Source: an uncultured Schlesneria sp.
Lineage (GTDB): Bacteria > Planctomycetota > Planctomycetia > Planctomycetales > Planctomycetaceae
DNA: 37,912 nucleotides
NCBI GenBank assembly: GCA_903840265.1
Contig: CAIMFH010000145.1
Location: forward strand, 1-37,912
Direction: 5' to 3'
In this document: positions 26,124 to 34,496 of the stretch, piece after piece
Position numbering within the stretch: the stretch's first letter is position 1
How the letters are laid out: each line of letters begins with the position of its first letter
Made by a program: the position numbers and the translations under genes
The notes under the pieces: model-generated
Seen by the model: only the letters and a program-made list of their open reading frames with translations
Database searches by the model: none
What the model was told of the DNA's origin: nothing

Positions 26124-27626
26124 TCAAATCTCGTACGGCTTCTCCGACTTGGCATCAGCGCCAAACGATGTGCGGAATGCTTCGGCAGCGGCATCGACAG
26201 CCTTGTCAGGACCAGTCAGCCGCAGGAAGTAAACAGCCTTGTCCTTCACCGTCAGGATCACGCTCAACGAGCGATGTTTCGCGCGGGCTTCCTTCTTACC
26301 ACCCGCGAAAGGACCACCGGCCGAGAACATGTAAGTTCCGGTCACATCATGCACGACGTAGTCCCCTTGAGGAGACTTGCCAGCAGTAATTTTGACCTTG
26401 CGTTCTTCACCTGCAAACTGGTCGGTCCATCGCTTCAAGTTGGCATCCACGCCGCCACCGCCACCGGGAAACGAAGAGATCACCAACTCGGTCGGATGCT
26501 CGTCCCCTTCTGCCGGTGGAATCAGAAACTGAGCCAATCGCAGCTTGTTAGCAGGAGGCTGCTGCTTCCACGTGGCGGGAACCTTCAACGCCATGTCGTC
26601 GTCGATCTTCACTTCTTTCGGTGCCGCCGCTTCCTTATCCCCTTGGGTCAGGCGAGCCACACCGCGGAACGAGCTTTCGCGCCGCGAGATTTGCGGCGCT
26701 GGCCGAGGCCCTGCCGCAGCAAGTGGAGCGCCGGCGACCGTCATCGACAGCGAATACAAGCTCGTCCGCGCAGTGATGTACAGCGTCTTCCCGTCTGCAC
26801 CGCCAAACTTGCAGTTGGCAGGTTGCTCGGGAACGGGAATGCGACCAATCAACGTCCCATCGGCCTTCAGCACGACGACGCTCTTGTAGGTTGCATAGAT
26901 GTTGCCGTGGGCATCCAACGCCATGCCGTCAGGTCCACCGCCGTCCAGGTCTGTGTCACCGGTATAGACCAGCTTGCCAGATCCCACTTGGCCCGCAGCC
27001 GTAATCGGATAGCTCCACAGTTCCCGCTTGTTCGGCTCGGCCACCAGCAACGACTTGTGATCATTCGAAACAAGCACACCGTTGGGACGTTCACGGTTAT
27101 CGATCACGCGAGTCGTCTTGCCGGCGGCATCGACGTAGTAGACGCCCATGCAGGTCTGATCGATTTTCATATCCTGACCATAACGTGGATCTGTGAAATA
27201 CAGTCCACCGTGTCCATCCAGGGCCAGATCGTTCGGGCTGTTCAACGGCTTTCCGTCGAACAGTTCGCACAGCGGCTCGATCTTTCCGTCCTGGGTTCCA
27301 ATCTTCACGACACGACGAGCACCACCTTGGCAGGCATACAGATTGCCCGCAGCATCAAATACCAAGCCGTTGGCGGCTCCGGATGGTTTTAGAAAATCGC
27401 TAGCCGTGCCATCGGCATCGACGCGAACAATTCGCGAGTTCGGGATGTCGCTAAACAGCAAGAAACCCTTGGGAGAGAAGGCAGGGCCTTCGGTGAACTT
27501 GCAGTCACCGGTGACCTTCTTCACTTCAGCGCCGGGGGCAACCAGATGAGCAATATCATCGGCAAAAGAAACACTGGCGAAAGCAACGGCAGCCAGAGTG
27601 GCCAGCGAGCACGTAAATCGACGCAT
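26124..27626 (-). CDS. Exported SMP-30/gluconolactonase-like protein with extra C-terminal domain
   Basis: The product has 500 residues from the ATG at 27626, with AGGAG 8 bp upstream. A signal peptide (about 1-22, FASVSFA) leads into an SMP-30/gluconolactonase six-bladed propeller (about 28-300). It shows the metal and active-site stretches CKFTEGPAF, SGAANGLVFD, SPNDLALDGHGGLYFTDPRYG and GPDGMALDAHGNIYATY. The C-terminal part (about 340-500), with VPATWKQQPPANKLRLAQF and GDYVVHDVTGTY, is a separate domain I know only as an uncharacterised planctomycete module. It probably hydrolyses a sugar lactone in the periplasm and could act after the neighbouring dehydrogenase-like protein, but this is inference. 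Confidence 0.88.
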   Translation of the reverse strand: MRRFTCSLATLAAVAFASVSFADDIAHLVAPGAEVKKVTGDCKFTEGPAFSPKGFLLFSDIPNSRIVRVDADGTASDFLKPSGAANGLVFDAAGNLYACQGGARRVVKIGTQDGKIEPLCELFDGKPLNSPNDLALDGHGGLYFTDPRYGQDMKIDQTCMGVYYVDAAGKTTRVIDNRERPNGVLVSNDHKSLLVAEPNKRELWSYPITAAGQVGSGKLVYTGDTDLDGGGPDGMALDAHGNIYATYKSVVVLKADGTLIGRIPVPEQPANCKFGGADGKTLYITARTSLYSLSMTVAGAPLAAAGPRPAPQISRRESSFRGVARLTQGDKEAAAPKEVKIDDDMALKVPATWKQQPPANKLRLAQFLIPPAEGDEHPTELVISSFPGGGGGVDANLKRWTDQFAGEERKVKITAGKSPQGDYVVHDVTGTYMFSAGGPFAGGKKEARAKHRSLSVILTVKDKAVYFLRLTGPDKAVDAAAEAFRTSFGADAKSEKPYEI

Positions 27627-27760
27627 CAAGCGATCTCCTTCGAGGATTCACGAATCGTGCGGAACGACTGCGGATTCTCCGCCAGTGTGAGGTAATTTGC
27701 AAACGGAGTTGTTACGAACTGATGTCGAAATGTAGGACCTGCAGAATCTCCGGATCCCCG

Positions 27761-28276
27761 ATGTCGGCTATTTATCTCCATCCCGTGCAAACCCCCGCTG
27801 AACTCTTGCTGCGAGACTGCGAAGTTCGACACGAGCGGCGACGCGGACCAGGCGGCCAGCATCGCAATAAAACCGAATCGGCCGTCGTGCTCAAACATCT
27901 CCCGACGGGAGTCAGCGCTCAAGCCGCCGAGCGTCGAAGTCAACACGACAATCACCGCATGGCAGTGAAGCGCCTGCGCATCAACCTGGCACTCGAAGTT
28001 CGCAGTCCGGAACTCGCCGAGGCCGCACCGACAGAACTCTGGCAATCACGTCGTCACGAAGGTCGGTTCGGCTGCAGTTCCGATCACGAACACTTTGCCC
28101 CGCTGCTGGCCGAAGCACTGGATGTCGTCTTCACCCACCAGGGCCAGACACCCGGTTCGGCATTGCAGTTGGGGATCACGACATCGCAATTGGTAAAATT
28201 CTTGAAGCAGGAACCACGAGCGTTCCTGCTGGTCAACGAGTGGCGCAGGCAGCACGGCCTGCGAACACTCGAGTAG
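27761..28276 (+). CDS. Release-factor-like protein with GGQ motif
   Basis: This is a 171-residue protein from the ATG at 27761; an ATG at 27722 adds 13 residues and has GGAG 13 bp upstream. It carries the peptidyl-hydrolase core of class I release factors: ELLLRDCEVRHERRRGPGGQHRNKTESAV with GGQ at 31-33. It lacks the codon-recognition domains of RF1 and RF2. Known relatives (ArfB, RF-H) rescue stalled ribosomes. The C-terminal part (about 80-171) is not the basic tail of ArfB, so the exact role is open. It converges with rph. Confidence 0.85.
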   Translation: MSAIYLHPVQTPAELLLRDCEVRHERRRGPGGQHRNKTESAVVLKHLPTGVSAQAAERRSQHDNHRMAVKRLRINLALEVRSPELAEAAPTELWQSRRHEGRFGCSSDHEHFAPLLAEALDVVFTHQGQTPGSALQLGITTSQLVKFLKQEPRAFLLVNEWRRQHGLRTLE

Positions 28277-28304
28277 TCGTCTCATCACCGAACGAATTTC
28301 GGCA

Positions 28305-29042
28305 TCACTTGAACGGCCATTCTGGTCCGAGTGCCTCTCGTTGAAATCGCGCCAACTGAGCAATCCCCTTCGTCGCCAGGTCGAGCTGTTGATTCAAAAA
28401 CTCGCGCGAGAACGGCTTCCCTTCAGCAGTCCCCTGCACTTCGATGAACTCACCTTCGCCAGACATGACGACATTCAAGTCGACTTCGGCCTGGCTGTCC
28501 TCGACATAATCAAGGTCCAGAACCGGAACCCCATCGACAACGCCGACGCTAACCGCCGCAATGCTGCGAGTGATCACCGGGCGTTCCGGAGAAAGGTCGC
28601 CGCGAATCGAAGCGATCGCATCACACAGAGCGATAAACCCACCGGTGATACTCAGCGTCCGCGTTCCGCCATCCGCTTGCAGAACATCGCAATCGATCGT
28701 GATGGTCCGAGGTCCCAAGGCCTTGAAATCCACCGTCGAGCGCAGGCTGCGACCAATCAAACGCTGGATCTCCGTCGATCGCCCGTCCATTTTTTCGCGT
28801 TCGCGTTTCTTTCGTGGTGACGTGCTTCCGGGAAGCATTGAATACTCAGCCGTCAGCCAACCGACCGCTTCCGCAGGATTGGCGGCCGCTTTCCAAGGTG
28901 GCAGCGTCGTGTCGATGCTCGCGGTACACAGAACGGTCGTGCGACCCGCTTGAATCAAAACGCTCCCCGGCGCGGCACCCGTGAAATGCCGCTGCACTCG
29001 AATCGCTCGCAATTCATCAGACTGACGTTGGTCGTGGCGCAC
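28305..29042 (-). CDS. rph: Ribonuclease PH
   Basis: RNase PH trims the 3' ends of tRNA precursors by phosphorolysis. The 245-residue product shows [14 protein letters not shown] (61-74), the basic [25 protein letters not shown] stretch, [12 protein letters not shown] (117-128) and [22 protein letters not shown] chose the GTG at 29042 because it gives the usual N-terminus ([12 protein letters not shown]) with GAGAAAG upstream; a GTG at 29051 is the alternative. It lies 82 bp after argF and may share its transcript. Confidence 0.96.
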   Translation of the reverse strand: MRHDQRQSDELRAIRVQRHFTGAAPGSVLIQAGRTTVLCTASIDTTLPPWKAAANPAEAVGWLTAEYSMLPGSTSPRKKREREKMDGRSTEIQRLIGRSLRSTVDFKALGPRTITIDCDVLQADGGTRTLSITGGFIALCDAIASIRGDLSPERPVITRSIAAVSVGVVDGVPVLDLDYVEDSQAEVDLNVVMSGEGEFIEVQGTAEGKPFSREFLNQQLDLATKGIAQLARFQREALGPEWPFK

Positions 29043-29124
29043 AAAAATCACTTTCTCGATGAAGTTACATCGATGACTAACGGAACTTCACGGACGCGAA
29101 TTGCGGTGCGCGAAGCAAACAGAA

Positions 29125-30048
29125 TCACTTCACGGTCTTTTCCAGAACCCACAAGATCAGCCCCTTGGCCAGATGCATGCGGTTCTCGGCCTGTTCAAAC
29201 GCGATGCTTTGAGGCCCATCGATAATATCATCGGTCACTTCCAACCCGCGTTTGGCGGGCAGGCAATGCATGAACCGAGCAGACTTCGGAGCCATCTTCA
29301 TCAACTTGGCGTTGACTTGGAATGGGCCAAACACATTTCGACGCTGTGACTCTTCCGCTTCCTGCCCCATGCTGGTCCAGACATCGGTGTACACGACCGA
29401 CGCGTCCTTCAAAGCAGTCTTGAAGTCATCCGTCTGTGTCACATTCGACGAAGGGAACTTCTTCTTCAGCTTCTTTAAGAAGTCCTCTTCCAGTCGGTAA
29501 CCTTCGGGAGCACAGACCGACATCGCGACACCACTGAGGGCCGCCGCAATCGCCAGCGAATTGGCGACGTTGTTGCCGTCACCAATGAACGCGATCTTCT
29601 GTCCTTTCACATCGCCAAACGTCTCACGCATCGTGAAGACATCGGTGAGCGCCTGGCAGGGATGCCGTTCGTCGGACAGTCCATTGATGATCGGCTTGCC
29701 CGAGAACTCGATGAAGTTGTCGATCAACCTTTGCGAGAACGTTCGTAGCGTGATCACATCGCTGTAGCCTCCAACAACCCGAGCCACGTCTTTCACCGAT
29801 TCCCGGCCGCCGATGCCAGCCTCAAGAGCCGTCAGGAACAGGCTGTTGCCGCCCAACTGCATCATCGCCGAATCAAAGCTCAGTCGCGTCCGCAATGACG
29901 GCTTCTCAAACAACTGCGTCAGGATCAGGCCCTTCAGAATTGGCGGGCGATCACCTTTGAGCGAGCGAGCTTTCAACTCGTGAGAGGTTTCGAAAATGGT
30001 TTCCACTTCGGCTGGGCTCATGTCCAGCAACGAATTCAAATGACGCAT
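29125..30048 (-). CDS. argF: Ornithine carbamoyltransferase
   Basis: ArgF converts ornithine and carbamoyl phosphate into citrulline. The 307-residue protein has the carbamoyl-phosphate loop FEKPSLRTR (47-55), HPCQAL (129-134), the SMG loop (226-228) in TDVWTSMGQE, and HCLPAKRG (261-268). The SMG loop separates it from aspartate and acetylornithine carbamoyltransferases. It is third in the argB-argD-argF series, with a 216-bp gap from argD. Confidence 0.97.
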   Translation of the reverse strand: MRHLNSLLDMSPAEVETIFETSHELKARSLKGDRPPILKGLILTQLFEKPSLRTRLSFDSAMMQLGGNSLFLTALEAGIGGRESVKDVARVVGGYSDVITLRTFSQRLIDNFIEFSGKPIINGLSDERHPCQALTDVFTMRETFGDVKGQKIAFIGDGNNVANSLAIAAALSGVAMSVCAPEGYRLEEDFLKKLKKKFPSSNVTQTDDFKTALKDASVVYTDVWTSMGQEAEESQRRNVFGPFQVNAKLMKMAPKSARFMHCLPAKRGLEVTDDIIDGPQSIAFEQAENRMHLAKGLILWVLEKTVK

Positions 30049-30090
30049 GACAACTCAGTCCAATCCGCTGTGAGAAATAAATCGATTTGT

Positions 30091-30165
30091 CGCTATCAAT
30101 CCCGATAGCGGCGGCCCGCACGGCAATGGCCTTCACAACGCTCACCAAGGTGAGTCGCGAAGGCC
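30091..30165. repeat. Two hairpins in the argD-argF gap
   Basis: CGCTATC (30091-30097) pairs with GATAGCG (30104-30110). A larger hairpin follows: GGCCTTC (30128-30134) with GAAGGCC (30159-30165), enclosing CTCACC/GGTGAG (30141-30146 with 30149-30154). There is no T run on either strand. These may be mRNA stabilisers or regulatory hairpins within the arginine transcript. Confidence 0.45.
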
Positions 30166-30264
30166 CTGCTAGACGGCGGTCTCAGGTCGCGGCGATTCAT
30201 TTCGTCAACTTTCCAGCTTCAAATTCGATTCGGACTCAGCCGCCTGGCTGTTACTCAACAGTCA

Positions 30265-31470
30265 TCAGGCCTCGCTGGCCATTTCCCGTAGCACGGTCGC
30301 AATGACTTCACAACCTTCGTCAACTTGTTCCGCAGTGATGTTCAGCGGAGGCAACAATCGCACCACGGTATCATGCGTCGCATTGATCAGGACCCCGCGC
30401 TCCATACACTTCGCCACGGCCGGAGTCGCCGGGATCGCCAGTTCGACACCGATCATCATGCCGCGAATTCGCAGATCCTTGATGATCGGCAACTCTTCTC
30501 GCAGCTTGGTGAAGTGTTGACGGAATCGGTCCGCCATCCGTCGGCAGTTATCCAAGAGTCCATCCTCTTCGATCGTCTGAATGGTCGCGATCCCCGCCGC
30601 CATCGCGAGCGGATTCCCTCCAAACGTGCTCGCATGCATGCCAGGCCGCAAGCTCGGAGCGATGTGATCCCGACAAACGAACGCCCCACACGCCACCCCA
30701 GCAGCCAAACCCTTGGCTAGCGTGATGATGTCGGGCTGCACTCCCGAATGCTGGTATCCAAACCACTGGCCTGTACGACCAATCCCGGTTTGCACTTCAT
30801 CGAAAATCAGCAGCATGCCCCGTTCATCACACAGTTGACGCAGCCCCTTCAGGAACGACTCATCGGCGATGTTGACGCCACCCTCGCCCTGAACCGGCTC
30901 CAGCAGAATCGCGCACGTCTCGTCATCGACCAATTGTCGGACCGCTTCCAGGTCGTTGAAGGGTGCGTATCGAAAGCCGGGAACCAGCGGGCCCAGGCCT
31001 TCGTGATACTTCGGTTGAGCCGTCGCCGTCACCGCCGCGAACGTCCGCCCATGGAATCCATTGGTGAACGTGATCGCGCGGAACTTCTGCGGCCCGCAAT
31101 GCAACCGAGCCAGCTTGATCGCCCCTTCATTCGCTTCGGCACCGCTGTTCGCAAAGAACGCCTTGCCAAAACTGCGAGTACAAATCGCCTCGGCAAAGTC
31201 ACCCTGAGCTTCCGTGTACCACGTATTCGGCACATGGATCAGGTGTTCAATCTGCTTCTGAACCGCCTTCACCACTTTCGGGGGGCAATGACCCAGAATA
31301 TTGCAGCCCCAGCCCGGAAACAGGTCCAGGTACCGCTTCCCTTCCGCATCCCAGACAGCCGTCCCTTCCCCATGGACGATGCAAACGGGGTAGCGCTTGT
31401 AGTTCGGAATCACATATTTTCCGAACTGCTCAATAGTGGCTTGGCTGGATCGAGTGGCGGCGGGATGCAT
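30265..31470 (-). CDS. argD: Acetylornithine aminotransferase
   Basis: ArgD is a PLP enzyme that converts N-acetylglutamate semialdehyde into N-acetylornithine. The 401-residue protein has NSGAEANE (108-115), FHGRT (139-143), [12 protein letters not shown] (223-234; D224 contacts the pyridine nitrogen) and the PLP lysine K253 in TLAKGLAAG. The length and fold-type I layout are normal. Its ATG is 63 bp after argB. Related class-III transaminases exist, but the arg context makes this call safe. Confidence 0.95.
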   Translation of the reverse strand: MHPAATRSSQATIEQFGKYVIPNYKRYPVCIVHGEGTAVWDAEGKRYLDLFPGWGCNILGHCPPKVVKAVQKQIEHLIHVPNTWYTEAQGDFAEAICTRSFGKAFFANSGAEANEGAIKLARLHCGPQKFRAITFTNGFHGRTFAAVTATAQPKYHEGLGPLVPGFRYAPFNDLEAVRQLVDDETCAILLEPVQGEGGVNIADESFLKGLRQLCDERGMLLIFDEVQTGIGRTGQWFGYQHSGVQPDIITLAKGLAAGVACGAFVCRDHIAPSLRPGMHASTFGGNPLAMAAGIATIQTIEEDGLLDNCRRMADRFRQHFTKLREELPIIKDLRIRGMMIGVELAIPATPAVAKCMERGVLINATHDTVVRLLPPLNITAEQVDEGCEVIATVLREMASEA

Positions 31471-31533
31471 GGTTCGTTAACCAGTTAAAGCGAAAAGCAA
31501 GATTCAACACAGTCGTCGTGAACTTCTCACGAC

Positions 31534-32421
31534 CTACAAGACAATTTCCGTTCCAATACCTTGGTTCGAGTAGATCTCCAGCAGCACCGAATGCGGGATG
31601 CGAGCGTCAATGATATGCACCTTCTTCACTCCCGCCTGCAAGGCCTCCAAGGCCGCTTCCACTTTGGGAACCATCCCCGCATCGATCACACCCTCTTTAA
31701 TCAGCTCGCGACAACGAGCCGCCGTCAGGTGCGACTGCAACGTCGATGGATCTTTGCGATCGAGATAGATCCCCGGCACATCACTCAGAAACACCAGCTT
31801 CTCTGCCTGAATCAACCGGGCGACCGCGGCAGCCGCCGTATCGGCGTTCACATTCAGCTTTCCTCCAGCCTCATCGAGAGCGACCGATGGCAGGACGGGA
31901 ATCTCTCCTTCACGGCACGTCATCAACAGCAAATCGCGATCAATATCTGTTACTTCTCCGACACGGCCCAGATCGATCGGTTCGCCGTTGTCGCCAGGTA
32001 GCATCAGTTTCTGACCGAGCAAACAGTTCACAGTCTGATAATGCAACCCGCGAGCATCCGCACCTTGCCGAGTGATCTCGTCCACCAAACCCTGACAGAT
32101 CTCACCACACAACGTCTTCGCGACAATCTCCAGCGTTTCATCATCGGTATAGCGGCGACCCTGAACGAATCGCGGCTGAATCCCCGCCTTCGACATCGCC
32201 GCATTAATCGCCTTGCCGCCACCGTGAACCAGGATCGGCCGCATCCCGACGGACGACATAAAGATCACGTCGGTCAAAAAGTTACGGACCGCTTCCGTTT
32301 CTTCCATCGCGCTGCCGCCGAGTTTGATCACGACGTGGCGATCGTGGAACTGGCGAATCCAGCCCAACGCTTCGACCAAAACATTGGCCTTATGAACAGC
32401 CTCGTCCAAATTCTGCGGCAT
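31534..32421 (-). CDS. argB: Acetylglutamate kinase
   Basis: ArgB phosphorylates N-acetylglutamate, the second step of arginine synthesis. The product has 295 residues from the ATG at 32421; a TTG four codons upstream is possible. The amino-acid-kinase motifs are [10 protein letters not shown] (30-39), VHGGGKAIN (65-73), [13 protein letters not shown] and the ATP-side [11 protein letters not shown]. The N-terminal helix (residues about 1-25) is of the kind that forms hexamers in arginine-sensitive enzymes, so feedback inhibition by arginine is possible. It is first in the minus-strand arg series, behind a well-formed promoter. Confidence 0.96.
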   Translation of the reverse strand: MPQNLDEAVHKANVLVEALGWIRQFHDRHVVIKLGGSAMEETEAVRNFLTDVIFMSSVGMRPILVHGGGKAINAAMSKAGIQPRFVQGRRYTDDETLEIVAKTLCGEICQGLVDEITRQGADARGLHYQTVNCLLGQKLMLPGDNGEPIDLGRVGEVTDIDRDLLLMTCREGEIPVLPSVALDEAGGKLNVNADTAAAAVARLIQAEKLVFLSDVPGIYLDRKDPSTLQSHLTAARCRELIKEGVIDAGMVPKVEAALEALQAGVKKVHIIDARIPHSVLLEIYSNQGIGTEIVL

Positions 32422-32460
32422 CAGACAATCCAACCAATAGTTCGCACAGGAAAAACCCCA

Positions 32461-32490
32461 ATTTTAGGGTCGCCTCGCACGAAGTGTCAA
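32461..32490 (-). promoter_or_regulatory. Sigma-70-type promoter for the arg operon
   Basis: On the minus strand a perfect TTGACA (32485-32490) and TAAAAT (32461-32466, five of six) are 18 bp apart. The start point near 32454 leaves a leader of about 33 nt. I see no clear ArgR-type operator beside it. Confidence 0.65.
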
Positions 32491-32640
32491 TCAGCAGAGA
32501 CTTTCGGACACGGTTGCAGCGCCAGAAGTCGCCGCCAAGTGTGGCAGCCCGCAACGACGACACCAAATTTCCCATCATTCGCCGCTATCTAGGGGAGACT
32601 GGTTGGAAAACAGCCATTTGCCAAGTTGCCCCACGGGTTC

Positions 32641-32667
32641 CTGGGGTCGACCAACGGGAGCCCCCAG
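32641..32667 (+). repeat. TCGACCAACG repeat, copy B
   Basis: The core TCGACCAACGGGAGCCCCC is identical to the copy at 20983. CTGGGG at the left pairs with CCCCAG at the right. Confidence 0.85.
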
Positions 32668-32695
32668 CGACGACTCCACGTCCCTTCAATTCGCC

Positions 32696-32740
32696 GGGTG
32701 CCACGGTTTTGGAGTCCTCGACAAGGCCGTGCTCTTCGAT
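32696..32740 (+). repeat. TGCCACGG repeat, copy 2
   Basis: This starts GGGTGCCACGG and aligns with 26007-26051 over about 45 bp with a handful of substitutions. It lacks the closing inverted arm of the first copy, so it looks truncated. Confidence 0.6.
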
Positions 32741-32765
32741 GAACCACAAGCCCGGAAGGTGCCTC

Positions 32766-32791
32766 GCGTCGACCAACGACAGCCCCCGCGA
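32766..32791 (+). repeat. TCGACCAACG repeat, changed copy C
   Basis: The core reads TCGACCAACGACAGCCCCC. The flanking arms differ from the other copies but still pair: TCGCG at the left with CGCGA at the right. Confidence 0.65.
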
Positions 32792-32814
32792 CGTCGCCAC
32801 CTCCACAATTTGCT

Positions 32815-32841
32815 TGACGAACAACACCCTTCCCTATATTT
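32815..32841 (+). promoter_or_regulatory. Candidate promoter of the AHSA1 gene
   Basis: TTGACG (32815-32820) and TATATT (32836-32841) are separated by only 15 bp, shorter than ideal. The expected start near 32848 falls at the edge of the palindrome described next. Confidence 0.45.
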
Positions 32842-32849
32842 TACCTTTC

Positions 32850-32863
32850 GGTTAATTAACCGC
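32850..32863. promoter_or_regulatory. Perfect 14-bp palindrome, probable operator
   Basis: CGGTTAATTAACCG is its own reverse complement. It lies immediately after the -10 box and 29 bp before the AHSA1 ATG, a classic position for a repressor site. ArsR-family repressors often control SRPBCC/AHSA1 genes, but no ArsR gene is in the window. Confidence 0.5.
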
Positions 32864-32892
32864 ACAGCGAAACTCAAACAGAAGCTCCTGAC

Positions 32893-33366
32893 ATGACCAG
32901 TCACCACGTTCTCATCACCCGCGATTTCGACGCCCCGCGCGATCTCGTCTTCGCCGCCTGGTCAGATCTCGAGCACCTGTTGAAATGGTACGCCCCACGC
33001 GATTGCGACATCGCCTTCCGCTCGTTCGAGTTTCGCGAGGGGAGCCAGTTTCACTCCTGCATTCGCACTCCCACCGGAAAAGAGTGTTGGTGCATGGGCC
33101 ATTACCGCCGGATCATCCAGCCCGAGTTGATCGAGTTCACAATGGTCGTCTGCAATGAACGCAGGCAGGCCCTCGAACCCGTCGAAGCCGGTATGGATCC
33201 TGACTGGCCCCGGGAAACGGTCGTGACAGTGGCCTTCGCCGATCTCGACGGCCGCACCCGCCTCACGCTCCGCCAAACAGTCGACGAGTCACTCGCGAAA
33301 CGAACAGGCGCTCACCCTGGCTGGCTCCAAATGCTCGACCGACTCGCCGAACACCTCACAAAGTAG
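32893..33366 (+). CDS. SRPBCC/AHSA1-domain protein
   Basis: This 157-residue START-like protein opens with the usual LITRDFDAPRDLVFAAWSDLEHLLKWYAP and continues with EFREGSQFHSCIRTPTGKECWCMGHYRRI and TVAFADLDGRTRLTLRQTV. The fold is a helix-grip cavity that binds hydrophobic ligands; the ligand is unknown. Such proteins often pair with an ArsR repressor; here only an operator-like palindrome is seen upstream. The end is FRAMED by a hairpin 24 bp downstream. Confidence 0.9.
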   Translation: MTSHHVLITRDFDAPRDLVFAAWSDLEHLLKWYAPRDCDIAFRSFEFREGSQFHSCIRTPTGKECWCMGHYRRIIQPELIEFTMVVCNERRQALEPVEAGMDPDWPRETVVTVAFADLDGRTRLTLRQTVDESLAKRTGAHPGWLQMLDRLAEHLTK

Positions 33367-33390
33367 CAGGCATGCTCCGAATGCCGTTGA

Positions 33391-33407
33391 GGCTCACAAA
33401 GTGAGCC
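33391..33407. terminator. Hairpin after the AHSA1 gene
   Basis: GGCTCAC-AAA-GTGAGCC is a perfect 7-bp stem 24 bp past the stop codon. It lacks a T run, so it is a weak or Rho-assisted terminator candidate, or a small repeat. Confidence 0.35.
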
Positions 33408-33453
33408 GTCTACCTCATTCGTATTTTCCAATCAGCCCCCCAAGGCCCCAACC

Positions 33454-34389
33454 ATGAATCGCTCTCCGATCCCCCTGCTCCTCGTCATCGCCCTGACCTG
33501 GGCGACCATCCCATCCTTCGCCGAAGACACCGCCCCACCTCCAAAACCCGCCAAACAATCACAAGGCCAATACGCCGACTTCAACGGCCTGAAGCTCTAC
33601 TACGAGGTTCACGGAACCGGAGGCACGCCGTTGATTCTGCTCCACGGCGGCGGATCGACAATCGAGACCACGTTCGGCAAGATCCTGCCACTGCTCGCCG
33701 AATCGCGACAGGTCATTGCCTATGAACAGCAAGGTCACGGCCACACCACCGACATCGCCGATCGTCCCTTCACGTTCGAGCAATCTGCCGACGACGCGGC
33801 GGCCTTACTGAAACACCTCAACATCAAACAAGCCGATTTCTTCGGCTTCAGCAACGGCGGCAGCATTGCCATGCAAGTGGCTATCCGCCACCCCGATCTC
33901 GTCCGCAAACTGGTTGTCGCCTCCGCGATGACCAAGCGCAGCGGACTCCATCCCGAAGTCTGGAAATTCATCGAGCAAAGCAAGCTCGAAAACATGCCGA
34001 AGGAATATCAGGACGCCTATTTAAAGCTGTCACCGCACCCCGATTGGCTGAAGCAGTTCCACGACAAATGCGCCAAACGCATGATCGATTTCCAGGACTG
34101 GCCCGACAGCGTCGTCCGTTCGATCAAAGCCCCCACGCTGATCATCACCGGCGACCAGGACAGCATCCGCCCCGAACACGCCGTCGAAATGTTCCGCCTG
34201 CTCCCCAAATCCCAATTGGCAATCCTCCCCGGCGGCCACGGCACCTACATCGGCGAAGTCACCGCCGCCCGCATGAAAAACTCACAAGTCACCTTCGACT
34301 CACCAGCGGACTCAGCAAAAAAGCCCGACGCCATCCCCAACCTCGTCGTAGCCATGATCAACGAGTTCCTCGACACCCCAACGCCATAG
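33454..34389 (+). CDS. Exported alpha/beta-hydrolase
   Basis: The 311-residue protein has a signal peptide (about 1-23, cleavage near SFAED) and an alpha/beta-hydrolase fold (about 40-305). The oxyanion region is LLHGGG (62-67), the nucleophile elbow GFSNGGS (S133), the acid D236 in ITGDQDSIRPEH and the base H262 in PGGHGTY, so the triad is complete. It likely hydrolyses an ester or similar bond in the periplasm; the substrate is unknown. Its codon choice is C-rich at third positions, more so than most genes left of 20 kb. Confidence 0.92.
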   Translation: MNRSPIPLLLVIALTWATIPSFAEDTAPPPKPAKQSQGQYADFNGLKLYYEVHGTGGTPLILLHGGGSTIETTFGKILPLLAESRQVIAYEQQGHGHTTDIADRPFTFEQSADDAAALLKHLNIKQADFFGFSNGGSIAMQVAIRHPDLVRKLVVASAMTKRSGLHPEVWKFIEQSKLENMPKEYQDAYLKLSPHPDWLKQFHDKCAKRMIDFQDWPDSVVRSIKAPTLIITGDQDSIRPEHAVEMFRLLPKSQLAILPGGHGTYIGEVTAARMKNSQVTFDSPADSAKKPDAIPNLVVAMINEFLDTPTP

Positions 34390-34403
34390 CGGCAAGGTCC
34401 GTT

Positions 34404-34433
34404 GTAGCCCAGGTCGCCAAGACCTTGGGCTAC
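34404..34433. terminator. Long hairpin after the hydrolase gene
   Basis: GTAGCCCA pairs with TGGGCTAC and GGTC with GACC, with one bulged T. It starts 15 bp after the stop codon of the hydrolase. No T run follows, so it may be a Rho-type stop signal or a repeat related to the TAGCCCAGGG part of the three-hairpin element. Confidence 0.45.
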
Positions 34434-34466
34434 GTCATTCGAAGTTGTCACCATATCGGTAGGGTG

Positions 34467-34496
34467 GCCGGAGTCGACCAACGGGAGCCCCCAGTG
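34467..34496 (+). repeat. TCGACCAACG repeat, copy D
   Basis: The core TCGACCAACGGGAGCCCCC is unchanged, followed by AGTGAC as in the 36602 copy. The inner left arm is altered, but outer GTCAC (34447-34451) can pair with GTGAC (34494-34498). Confidence 0.8.

Larger units (their letters stand above)
32491..32810. other. Intergenic region built from repeats
   Basis: The divergent gap between argB and the AHSA1 gene holds a TCGACCAACG repeat (32641), a TGCCACGG repeat (32696) and a changed TCGACCAACG copy (32766), one after another. No gene is visible. Confidence 0.7.

Noticed and set aside
26073-27392. Plus-strand open frame of 439 codons
   Set aside because: It lies opposite the gluconolactonase-like gene, which has a signal peptide, family motifs and a good ribosome-binding site. 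The plus-strand product is Arg/His/Gln-rich without any motif.
30748-31488. Plus-strand open frame of 246 codons
   Set aside because: It is antisense to argD, which has all its PLP-enzyme motifs.
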